Source of the DNA: Mytilinidion resinicola
Lineage: Eukaryota > Ascomycota > Dothideomycetes > Mytilinidiales > Mytilinidiaceae
Assembly (NCBI RefSeq): GCF_010093595.1
Contig: NW_022985466.1
Span: 229,349 to 293,348, forward strand
Direction of reading: 5' to 3'
Length of the DNA: 64,000 bases
Below are positions 55,001 to 64,000 of the stretch, piece by piece. Position numbers and translations under genes: made by a program. How positions within the stretch are numbered: the stretch's first letter is position 1; each line of letters opens with the position of its first letter. The notes beneath the pieces were generated by a model. It saw only the letters and a list, made by a program, of their open reading frames with translations. It was not told the origin of the DNA and searched no databases.

Positions 55001-57158
55001 AGACGATTACTGGACCACGTGGATGGCTGGGTGAAGCCGGGTACTTTGACTGCCCTCATGGTAACCCAACATCTACATTTGCGAATCGTTGCCAGGGCTA
55101 ATGAGATTTCAGGGAGCCTCTGGTGCTGGCAAGACAACGCTTCTTGATACGTTGGCCAGTCGAGTGACTATGGGAGTAGTGGCTGGAGACATACTCGTCG
55201 ATGGGCATCTTCGCGACGAGTCGTTCCAGCGCAAAACGGGCTACGTTCAGCAGCAAGACCTGCACCTGCAAACCTCGACGGTCAGGGAGGCTTTGACGTT
55301 CAGTGCTCTTTTACGACAGCCTAAACACGTTAGCCGGGCGGAGAAACTCGAGTATGTCGATCAGGTGATCAAACTTCTCGACATGCAGGAGTACTCAGAC
55401 GCTGTTGTCGGCGTTCCCGGTGAAGGTAAACTGCGTTTTTGTACGAAATGGTCTTTACACTCACTAACATGTATGTACAGGACTCAACGTGGAACAGCGT
55501 AAACGACTTACAATCGGCGTCGAACTCGCAGCAAAGCCGCAGCTCCTCCTCTTCCTCGATGAACCTACTTCCGGCCTCGATAGCCAAACTGCATGGTCCA
55601 TCTGCGCCTTGCTCCGCAAACTCGCGGAGAATGGGCAAGCAATTCTTTGCACGATTCACCAGCCTTCGGCGGTCCTCTTTCAAAGCTTCGATCGGATATT
55701 GCTTCTGGCGAGTGGAGGAAGAACCGTGTACTTCGGTGACATCGGGGAGAACTCGAAGACGCTAATCGATTACTTTGAACGGAGGAGCGATGTCAAGTGT
55801 CCGCCGGACGCTAACCCTGCGGAGTAAGTGAACCTCCTCCCAGCCGTGATTTCGAAACTTCGATCAACTGACCGCCGACGTCAACAGGTACATGTTAGAA
55901 GTGATAGGTGCAGCTCCGGGCTCTAAAAGCGACCAAGATTGGCCGCAACTATGGCGCGACAGCGAGGAGCGGCGAGCGGTTCGACAGCAACTAGACGAGA
56001 TGGTCGTGGAACTACCCAAAGTCTCTCAAGTCGATCTCTCGTCTGCTGACGCGCACCAAACCTTCGCCCAGTATTTCGCGTACCAGACACTTCTGGTGAC
56101 CCGACGCTGCTTTGAGCAGTACTGGCGAACCCCGACGTATCTCTGGTCGAAAGTCGTACTGTGCACCTTACCTGTAAGTAGCTCTCCGCCTCTCTTTCGT
56201 TGAGAACGCTTACCGAGCAACCCCCCAGGCCCTCTTCATCGGCTTCTCCTTCTGGGCCGAAAAGAACTCGCTCCAAGGCCTCCAAAACCAAATGTTCGCC
56301 ATCTTCATGCTCATGATCGTTTTCGGCAACCTCAACCAGCAAATCATGCCGCAATTCGTCACCCAGCGCGCCCTCTACGAAGTGCGCGAACGCCCCTCCA
56401 AGACCTACTCGTGGCAAACCTTCATCCTCTCCAACATCTGCGTCGAGCTGCCGTGGAACGCCTTCATGGCCGCCATCATGTTCTTCTGCTGGTATTACCC
56501 GATCGGCATGTACAAGAACGCGGAACCCACCAACGCGGTGCACGAGCGCGGGTTCCTCATGTTCCTGCTGATCCTGACGTTCCTGCTGTTCACGTCGACG
56601 TTCACGCACATGATGATTGCGGGCATGGAGATGGTCGAGGCGGCGGGCACGCTGAGCACGCTGCTGTTCTCGCTCACGCTCATGTTCTGCGGCGTGCTCG
56701 CGACGCCGGCGCAGCTGCCGGGCTTCTGGATCTTCATGTACCGCGTTTCGCCGTTTACGTACCTGATTTCGGCCATGATGGCGACGGGGCTGGCGAATAC
56801 GGACGTGCAGTGCTCTTCCATCGAAGTCTCGAGGTTCCAGCCGCCGGCGGGCAAGACGTGTGCGGAGTACATGGCCACGTATATGAGCAGCTACGGTGGC
56901 CGTGTCTATAATCCGAATGCGACGGCGGACTGCAGCTTTTGCGCGATTACGAGCACGAATCAGTATCTGGCGCAGGTATCGTCGACGTACAGTACCAGGT
57001 GGAGGGATTTTGGGATCATGTGGGTGTTTATTGTCTTCAATGTCTTTGCGGCGATTGGGTTGTATTGGCTAGTGCGTGTGCCTAAGAATACGAGGAAGAT
57101 TAAGGGGAGTAAAGATATGCCGAGGGTAGAGGGGGCGGAAGGGCGGAAGGCGGAATGA
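52087..57158 (+). CDS. PDR-type full ABC-G transporter
   Basis: Twelve exons (52087-52613, 52664-52746, 52806-53257, 53313-53656, 53702-53945, 54002-54381, 54435-54650, 54706-55060, 55113-55425, 55481-55823, 55888-56173, 56229-57158) join in phase to 1490 residues, normal for this family. Order is NBD1-TMD1-NBD2-TMD2. NBD1 has the atypical PDR Walker A GRPGSGCTT (about 171-179, Cys in place of Lys), [12 protein letters not shown] and [14 protein letters not shown]2 has a canonical GASGAGKTT (about 868-876) and [12 protein letters not shown]. The ATP-site asymmetry is normal for PDR pumps. TMD1 contains the [15 protein letters not shown] motif before the large loop. TMD2 ends with a typical long extracellular loop. 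It exports hydrophobic compounds (azoles, plant defence compounds) at the plasma membrane. Substrate unknown. Confidence 0.92.
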
Positions 57159-58027
57159 GATTGCTCGTTCGAGTGATGTTTGGGGTATGCTTGGGAGCGG
57201 AAGGAGGAGGCGGAATCGAGATGGCGGTGTTCATCCGACTGCTCGATTTGGAGATAGGATGGATTTTGGGTTTGGGTGGTTCTAATCGAGGTCGGTCGCG
57301 GTCTGCACACACTGCTATTCTCTACTGTCGCTTTCTTTCAGTATAATCTTACGCTCATTCGGTATTAGGATATAGAAATTCGATATATAGTTCATTTCTT
57401 AATAATAGCTTCTTGTACAGGACTAGAGATATGATGTTTGAATATGGCAACCTCGTGATACGTGACCAGAGAAGCAATGTTCTAGACGAGGAATTGGCGT
57501 TGTGGCGTATGCAAGAAGAGACGCAGAGGTGGTGTGGTGGAATGATGCGACCTAGCATTAGGGAGCTTACGCGGTATCCCTCGGTCATTGGTGGTAACGA
57601 TCAAATCCTCAGCCGTTTCACTTGAAGAGCCACAGAGTTACACGACTTGGGGCTCGGGACACCGGCAACAGAAGAGACCTCGTGTATACACAAACCCGAC
57701 TTGAAGCAATCCAGCTCATCTTTCATTACTAACGCCACCCTGACTCCTCCGCCAAGCCGGCATCTTTCGAAATACCGAGATCGCCCTCCGGCATCCATTA
57801 GCACCCTATTCCCCTCATTCCGCCTCAAAAGCATTCCCGAGCCATCCTCCTCTCCGCAATCAGCTGATGCCGTGACCGAGAAAGACCCCGCCCCCGGAGG
57901 ATCTGGAAGCTTGGGGATGCCGGCCGCCGTACCTCTGGTCTTTAATATCAAGATGCCCTGTCTTTTGACGGACGCGTTCATGTGAAATCCCCCAGGATAA
58001 ACCCAAGATACGTTAATTAAATCACCC
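57159..58027. other. Intergenic between the transporter and the dehydrogenase gene
   Basis: No gene recognised. Open frames on both strands at 57601-58029 overlap each other and lack family motifs. Confidence 0.4.
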
Positions 58028-58868
58028 ATGGCAGAATCCTACTCCGGAAAGACCGTCCTCGTGACCGGCGCCGCGGGCGGCCTGGGCAAGGCCATCTCGA
58101 CCGCCTTCCTCGAAGCGGGCGCGAATGTGGTTATTGTGGATGTCAACAAGGCGCGCCTCTCTGCGACGGATGAAGAGCTCTCGGCTGCGCATCCAGGGCG
58201 TGTTCTGGCGTTAGAAGCGAACCTTACAGACGAACCGGCACTCGAGGAGATGATGAGTACAGTCCTGGCTAAGTTCGGTCGTTTAGACGTGTTGGTCAAC
58301 AACGCGGGCATCATGGACCTCTTCGACCCCGTTGGCGATTTGGAGAAATCGCTATGGGATAAGGTCATTGCGGTGAACCTCACCGCGCCGATGATGACGA
58401 GCAAGCTTGCGGTGAACCAGTTCCTGAAGCAAGAGCCGCAAGGAGGGGCGATCTTGAATGTGGCGAGTACGGCGAGTGTGAAGGGGTTCCCTGCTGGTAA
58501 GTCTCATTTTCGAGAGGAAGTTACCAAAGCTGTAGTTAGAAGCTAATTCGACTCCAGGCGCCGCGTATGTCGCCAGCAAGCACGGCGTCATCGGCCTGAC
58601 GAAGAACACTGCTGTCTTTTATGCGAAGAAGAATATCCGATGCACCGCCATTCTACCTGGACCTATGCAGACCAACGTCACGGACGCCTTTGCGAGCGGC
58701 GGCATGAACAAGGACGGCTTTGCGTTCATGGAAAAGACGGCGGCGTTCGAGCCAGCGGTTTCCCCATTACCCAAGGTCGCAGCGAGCGTGTTGTATCTGT
58801 GCTCTGAGGCTGGGAGTGTTGCGAATGGGGCGTGTGTGCCGATTGACAATGGATGGCTTGCGTTTTAG
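58028..58868 (+). CDS. Short-chain dehydrogenase/reductase
   Basis: Exons 58028-58496 and 58558-58868 (phase 1) encode 259 residues, the classical SDR length. The Rossmann dinucleotide site TGAAGGLG (about 14-21) is present. So are VDVN, which suggests NAD(H) preference through an acidic residue, the NNAG motif, the catalytic Ser in NVASTASVKG, and Tyr-x-x-x-Lys (YVASK, about 160-164). The end NGACVPIDNGWLAF is typical of the FabG-like group. It is a cytosolic oxidoreductase of unknown substrate. A link to the adjacent ABC transporter is possible but not evident. Confidence 0.88.
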
Positions 58869-59759
58869 GCTGCGAGAAGTGGAATTTTGGTTCAGCGTTT
58901 GGGCGATTTCAGGGTACTGTAGATATCACATAGTGACTAATATGAATGTCGTGTTGAACTAACTTTTAGAAGATAACTGACACTATTTTCATAATACCGA
59001 ACTATCTGTCAGATACTAGCTTACTTACCCGTGCAATGCTTCACTATGGAGTAACACGTGGCGTGGTGCCAAGGTAGAATAAATAAGCGCAAAACCTAGA
59101 GAAGGCTTCGGTAGTATTAGAGACTGTCGTTAACTGCCTCTATAGGTTTTCAAACCTACACTTCCAGTGAAGCGCCACCCCGCCACAGGTCGGCGGTTGC
59201 GGGGCAGCTGTAGTCACTCCCCCTGCTATGATTACGAAGCCCACTTATGCAACTGCGCAGCCCTATCGCAGCTCTCCACCCAGTTGTTCTCTTGAAATGT
59301 TGAACAGCCTTCCTGTATTCATAACGTCAATCAGCAACGCCAGAGTGGAAAACGAAGTGAGCCTTGCGATGCTCAAGTCTCCCTCCATCTTGTAGCTTTA
59401 AGACACTGATTGGTTCACTGCTGCGGAGAAGCTGCAAGTTTGCGTTGAAAGGTTCACCGATTAATTCAGCCTGGTAAAAGCAAGCCAACTGGCAAACGCG
59501 GCAGACGGCGAGGCAGATTGAGCACACCCCGAGTTGATGAACTACCATATATCTGTCAGGGAGTTGCGTCACCTCTTGTATATATAGCCTCACCTTCCTC
59601 CAGACTTCCCTCTCTTCTCTACATCCTCATTCATTACGTCACGTGCACAGCATACAGCTCCTTCTTCCATGACTATATCCCTCAAGCATCTCCAGTTTGG
59701 TGTGTCTCGTTACGCTATCTTTGATTCTCCTGCTAGACACGTGATGATAACGCGTCGTC
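58869..59759. other. Intergenic
   Basis: No gene recognised. A GC-rich block with short inverted GCCACCCCGCCAC/GCGGGGC-like repeats lies at about 59170-59205. The last 200 bases are pyrimidine-rich and lead into the next gene. Confidence 0.4.
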
Positions 59760-61585
59760 ATGGAAGTTTTCGGAACCGTAGCGAGCGTTATAGCTTTGAT
59801 GAAGCTAGTCGCCCAGCTTAGAGAAAAAGCTTATGCGGATCCAAATGCTAGAAAAGAAGTCGAAAGTTGTTGTATAGTCTTATCAGGAGTTGCCTATGTA
59901 CGTTGACGCTCTCTCACCTGAATAACACTGATTGTGACATTCCGTCAGTCATTCGAAATCATTCACACCTTGTCAAGCGGACCCGAGCCAGCCCCAGCTC
60001 TTATCGTGGAGATACAGGGCCAATCGCAAAATGTTGTTGAGGTGTGCTCAGAGAGAATCGAATCCATCATAAAGGATGTACAGGAACTCGTTAAAAAGTT
60101 TGCAATCGCCCGAAAGAACCCAAACCCCTTCACCAATTGGGCTGCAAGGCTCCGTTCAAGATCAAAGTCCAGCGAGACAAAGGTGAAGCCTCAACGTATC
60201 CGCAATTTAGTTGAGGAGGCAAAGGTTCTGGAAAGGTCGTTGCACTTTGCAATGTCAAGCCTTATATATGCGAAGATGGGGGCCAGGTAAGTAGCGTTGT
60301 AAAAACCTTGCTATCGCCTACTAAGATGTCGTCATGAAGCCACACGGACTGGCAGCAAACCTTCAAAGACATGATTGAACGGTTCGAGAAGAGTCAGCAG
60401 GCCTGGCGAGCTGAAACGTCTTCGATTGGGGTTTATACTACTACAATGAGAGCGGAGCATAGCACGACATCACAACCTCTACAGGATGTCTCCGAGACAG
60501 AAGGAGGTTCCGACCACGAGGCTTCTCGAAACTCACCCGGAGCACTCATCCTGGTTAACGAATCTTCCAGCCTGTCAGAGGGTCTCGAAAGCGAGACTGA
60601 GATGGTCGCAGAGATTTTCGACGATGGACGAGTCGTCCCGTACAGCTACTACAATGCTGGCGAGGAACACGATACAACTCACGCAGAGACTACCTCTGAA
60701 TCCGAGACTGGAGACACCGATACGCCAATCGAAATCGAGACCGATGCTCTCACACACGAACCAGAAGCCTCAGACCATGAAATACAATGCACCAGGAGGC
60801 TCAGCAATGAGACTACAGAGATCAGTCGCTCCGGATCGGTTTTTCTCGATGCAGCCACCAACATCGCTTCCTGCTGGAGTGACGACACGAATGCATTTCG
60901 CTTTTGTGTTCACCACCTCAGTGTGCAAGATGATGGACAGTTCACTGCCATGTTGCGAGAGCCTTGCTGTCCCGCTATTGGGCCTTGCCATCATATCTCG
61001 TTGCACTGGCGCGAAGACTCGCTGCGTACTGTAAAACTGCCGGTAATGTTCGATGTCACAGTTCGCCAGGGACAGATCCTCTCCAACGCCGACCTTAGTG
61101 AGCAGGCCGAACGAGCAGATGTTCCCATCCTGTGCTTTTTACCAAGCTGTTCGAACAGGGATATGCATACCCTGATTTACATGCTCGAAGGAGCACGCAC
61201 TGGGTACGCAGCTCCTAACAGCGATTTTACCATCATGCAGTCATGGCCAGCGAACAGCGAGGACGAAGACTCCGCTGAAGAGGAAGAGCTGAATGGTAAC
61301 AACGACGAGGCAAATTCTGACCTCGGAGAGGACAACGAAGAAAGGCAAGACGAAGGTGATCGAAACACGGCAAAATGCGGTATTGGAAATTATACTGCGG
61401 TACCGTGTTTCTTCTGTGGTCGCGACGCTTTGCAACCCACGATGAGCGCAGAGGGGTCTTGGGGAATTTTGATTTACCGCAATGATTCGATTGGCTACAA
61501 CTGCAGTCGATGCGAGAAGAGGACTTGGGTGTCAGGTGGAGAGTGGACGCTTGCACCGCCAGGTGGCACCTGGAACACTTGGTAA
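59760..61585 (+). CDS. Uncharacterised protein: PigL_N-like N-terminus and C-terminal zinc-ribbon-like motif
   Basis: Exons 59760-59897, 59949-60286 and 60340-61585 join in phase to 573 residues. The N-terminus MEVFGTVASVIALMKLVAQL resembles the helical domain found at the start of many fungal NACHT and related proteins. A basic helical region follows (RLRSRSKSSETK). The middle is acidic and Ser/Thr-rich (about 61250-61350 is nearly all Glu/Asp/Asn). The end contains two CxxC pairs about 35 residues apart (CFFCGRD and CSRCEKR), consistent with a zinc ribbon. No enzyme motif is seen. The domain order suggests a signalling or regulatory protein, but no function can be assigned. Confidence 0.72.
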
Positions 61586-62654
61586 GCCAAAAGGTAGATC
61601 CAGGTGCTACTATCACTACTTCACAGATTGTTTTAGACACGGATAAATTTTGAATGTAATGATGCGTAGAATGAATATGCCTGGTTTTTGTACATTAGAA
61701 TAGACTTCGTACGTTGTAGCGTGAACGTTTTTGAAAAGCCCTGGATGTAGCGACTCATGCAACGCGTCCCCAACGTTTATTGCGCTGATCAGAATAGCGT
61801 GTATACTGTAAGGTATATTATGAGATGTGCCAGCGATCATTTTCTGCGCCTATTACTTCTGGGAAGGCTTGGACTAGGGCCCTCGGGCCTCATCTGAGTA
61901 GGTGGGGTAACCTTACCCTCTGAAAATGTTCCTGGTGGAAGCCGCTTTTGCAAGCGACTGTACTATTCGAGCCATATTTGCAAGATGGCTCTGAGACAAC
62001 GAAAGTGAGAGCCTCGCAGTCGGCCAAGGGGCCATCCGAGGATCGCACCGAGCTCTCGGGACTCAATCAGCCGAGTACCCGGGTAGCGGGCACGTGACAT
62101 GCCCCCATCAGCGTCGGTCCAACGTCAATTTATTCCAAATAGCAGCTTTCATGCACCCTTTCATTCGTCGGATCGGTACTGATTTACTCGTTTATCTCCT
62201 GAGGCGTCAAGTGATGTGCTGTGCAAGGAGCAATTCGTCTCACCTAGCTCCTAAGCACACCGCGTACAATCAAAGCTTGTGCATATCAACCCGTGCCAGA
62301 ATTCTAGTTGAGGATGAATTGAGAATGAACAAAATCCGATATGTGTTAGTTCGCTAAGTATCCGCCTAACATTATTCAAGTTGCAATCATTCTTATTCCT
62401 TCTGGAGGAAGGCGTGCATGTGTATGCTGGAGGTAGGACGCGTGAAAGGATTGATACGGCACTGTTTGTCCGCCGAGAAAGTGAGATCTAGACCGCTCGT
62501 GGTGACGATCAACTTCTGTAGATGGCGTTTGATACAGCAGTATGCTGTACGCAGTGAACGTGATGCATTGGTCGGATAAGATGCATCGCCATTACACATT
62601 ACGCTATTGTATCATCAACCTCGCCGTCCGGACCTTCCACCTCCATTTGAAACC
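61586..62654. other. Intergenic
   Basis: No gene recognised. It holds the 3' regions of two convergent genes. Confidence 0.4.
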
Positions 62655-63951
62655 TCAAGCCATACAATTTCCCTGGTAATAAGTCTTCCCATCAGTGCTG
62701 GTAGTCGGATCCCAATCGTGCACCCCACGGCTACAGCTAGTTGTCGTACAACTCTCCTGCGGACTCGAAGGCGAGGTGAAGTAGACCCAGCACGTGTTGG
62801 CCGTAGCATCCGTAGAGTAGTACACGCAATTGCTATTCAGGAAGCAGGCGTTGCAGCAGGCGGACGCGCTGCCTACGCTACCCCACATACCCAGCTGGAC
62901 AATGGCGCCGTTGTGGAAGCTTGGCGTACCGGGTATTTGCTGCATGTTCTCGGGCGCGCACGAATCGAGCCATGTCGTTGCCGTGGCGGACTCGCTCTCG
63001 GTAACCGTAGCGACTTCTGTCGTGGCTGTCGTAGCCGTTTCGGTTAAGGTTTCCGTCGTCTGCACGGTGGTTGCTTGCGGCACTATGGAGATAGCGGTGA
63101 GAACAGCAGTATCTTGAACTAGCGTGGTCGCTTGTTCTACGGCAGTGTCTGCAATCAGAGTGGTCAATTGTTGGGCGGTAGTGCCTTTAACCAGGGTGGT
63201 CAATTTCTGGACGGTTGGCTGTGTGATGAACGTGCCGATTGTAGCGACGACGGTCACAGACTTTGTGGTAGTAAGAGGAGACTTTGTGACCGTCCGAGTA
63301 ATCGTGGTTGGAGAGCTTTGGCAAGACTTGGTCGCGGTGAGGTAGCACGAGCAGTCCTTGGGAAGGGGATTCTTGGGTCTTTTGAGGAGGCCCTCGTCGC
63401 GCTTGACTGCTTGGCAATAATTTGCCTCATGACGAAGCAACGACGTGGTTGTCGTGCTGGTACTGTGGGCTCCTTTGTCTGTGCCATCATGCATAGAGTG
63501 GGTGGAGAGATACTGACGAGGTTGTGGTGGTAGTAGCGGTGTATGTCTCTGGAACCGTGATGGTGGCGTAGTCAGTCTCGGTGCTGTAGTCCGTCTCGGT
63601 GCTAAATTGAGTCTCGGTGGTGAACTGAGTCTCGGTGCTAAATTGAGTCTGGGTGGAATATTCAGTCTCGGTGCTGAATTGACTCTCGATGGTGATTTGA
63701 GTCTCGGTCCGAAGTCATTGGGCATGTTGAGATGCAAATATTAAGCAACCCCAGAGTAGAAATTTCAAGGAATGATAAACTTGTCGGTGGGAAAGAAGGA
63801 GACAAGAGTGCAGGGGCTCGACTCCAGCCTCCTCGACAGCCGCAAAACTAATTCTCATGCACATGCAAGCCTCCGCGCTTTCTGATATTGGGTGCTGCAA
63901 GGCTGAGACAACTGAATCAATCACTACGATAGGGGAACCGAGATTTTCCAT
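62655..63951 (-). pseudogene. Thr-rich probably secreted protein with Cys-rich C-terminal domain, disturbed N-terminus
   Basis: The C-terminal exon (63462-62655) is well supported. It has Thr/Val-rich spacer repeats (such as TTLV, TLIADTAVEQ) and then a cysteine-rich PAN/apple-like module (CCNACFLNSNCVYYSTD...CWVYF). An upstream exon ends at 63518 and is joined by a GTCAGT to CACAG intron in phase 2. It encodes degenerate six-residue repeats of the type TETxFS, matching an 18-bp DNA repeat at about 63575-63715. In that frame a signal-peptide-like sequence LKFLLWGCLIFASQHAQ lies upstream, but a TGA (63717-63715) separates it from the repeats and its first codon is TTG. Either the start and one codon have mutated, or the protein begins at ATG 63725 in the overlapping frame and runs unspliced. 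Such proteins are usually cell-wall or matrix proteins. Confidence 0.55.
63575..63715 (-). repeat. 18-bp coding tandem repeat
   Basis: About seven diverged 18-bp units with the plus-strand consensus GTCTCGGTGCTAAATTGA lie head-to-tail. Because the period is a multiple of three and two reading frames lack stops, the repeat is open in two frames. One gives Thr-Glu-Thr-rich and the other Pro-Arg-Leu-rich peptides. Confidence 0.8.
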
Positions 63952-64000
63952 GTCCCACGCCTTGTGAAACCACGAAAGGCCGAAGAAAGCAAATAAGGAG

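Noticed and set aside
56411..56911. 166-codon His/Ala-rich frame inside the ABC transporter
   Set aside because: It is an out-of-frame shadow of the last exon, whose own frame carries the conserved transporter sequence.
57601..58029. 142-codon minus-strand open frame upstream of the dehydrogenase
   Set aside because: No family motif. It overlaps another open frame on the plus strand and the promoter of the dehydrogenase.
1..64000. CRISPR arrays, rRNA genes and telomeric repeats
   Set aside because: No regularly spaced repeats, no rRNA-like sequence and no TTAGGG arrays were seen. CRISPR is not expected in a fungal genome.

Overview
The window comes from a filamentous ascomycete (Pezizomycotina). 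Genes are densely packed and carry many short GT-AG introns of about 45-75 bases. The gene families are typical of this group: HET, NACHT-ankyrin, Zn2Cys6 regulators, PDR-type ABC-G transporters and F-box/2EXR proteins. Dothideomycetes is a guess. Exon coordinates were worked out by hand from splice sites, reading frame and family conservation, with no alignment software.

Layout. 217-658: a MITE with long inverted repeats. 1457-5299: an ankyrin-repeat membrane protein gene with one in-frame stop. 5953-6299: a small Myb/SANT-like gene. 7278-9566: a divergent pair of F-box/2EXR-like genes. 10125-11093: an F-box gene split by one in-frame TGA. 12001-25384: a six-gene metabolic cluster (below). 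25591-27327: a WD40 protein. 28837-30483: a HET-domain gene with an apparently broken 3' end. 31908-37164: a large HET / alpha-beta hydrolase / NACHT / ankyrin receptor. 37829-38809: an AveC-family-like membrane protein. 38.9-48.1 kb: a decayed, transposon-rich stretch with an amidase relic, a CmcJ/AsaB-like oxygenase relic and two hAT-type elements, one with a perfect 8-bp target duplication. 48534-57158: a Zn2Cys6 regulator followed by a 12-exon PDR transporter. 58028-58868: a short-chain dehydrogenase. 59760-61585: an unrecognised protein with a PigL_N-like N-terminus and a C-terminal zinc-ribbon-like segment. 62655-63951: a Thr-rich, probably secreted protein with a cysteine-rich C-terminus.

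The most interesting system is at 12-25.4 kb. It combines a 2-isopropylmalate synthase homologue, a fused LeuCD-type 3-isopropylmalate dehydratase, a branched-chain aminotransferase, a 2-oxoglutarate/Fe(II) oxygenase, an MFS monocarboxylate-type transporter and a Zn2Cys6 regulator. Together these form most of an alpha-keto-acid chain-elongation pathway plus transamination, oxidation, transport and control. The closest precedent I know is the hty set that makes L-homotyrosine for echinocandins. No isopropylmalate dehydrogenase and no NRPS or PKS lies in the window. Either a housekeeping dehydrogenase serves the pathway, or the end product is a free unusual amino or keto acid. The heptamer CGGWCCG recurs in three of the cluster's intergenic regions, including a 16-bp perfect palindrome between the aminotransferase and transporter genes. 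This suggests a shared operator.

A second theme is gene decay. Several otherwise well-formed genes carry single in-frame stops (1659, 10401, 63717 and perhaps 30481), and there are several relic genes and mobile elements.
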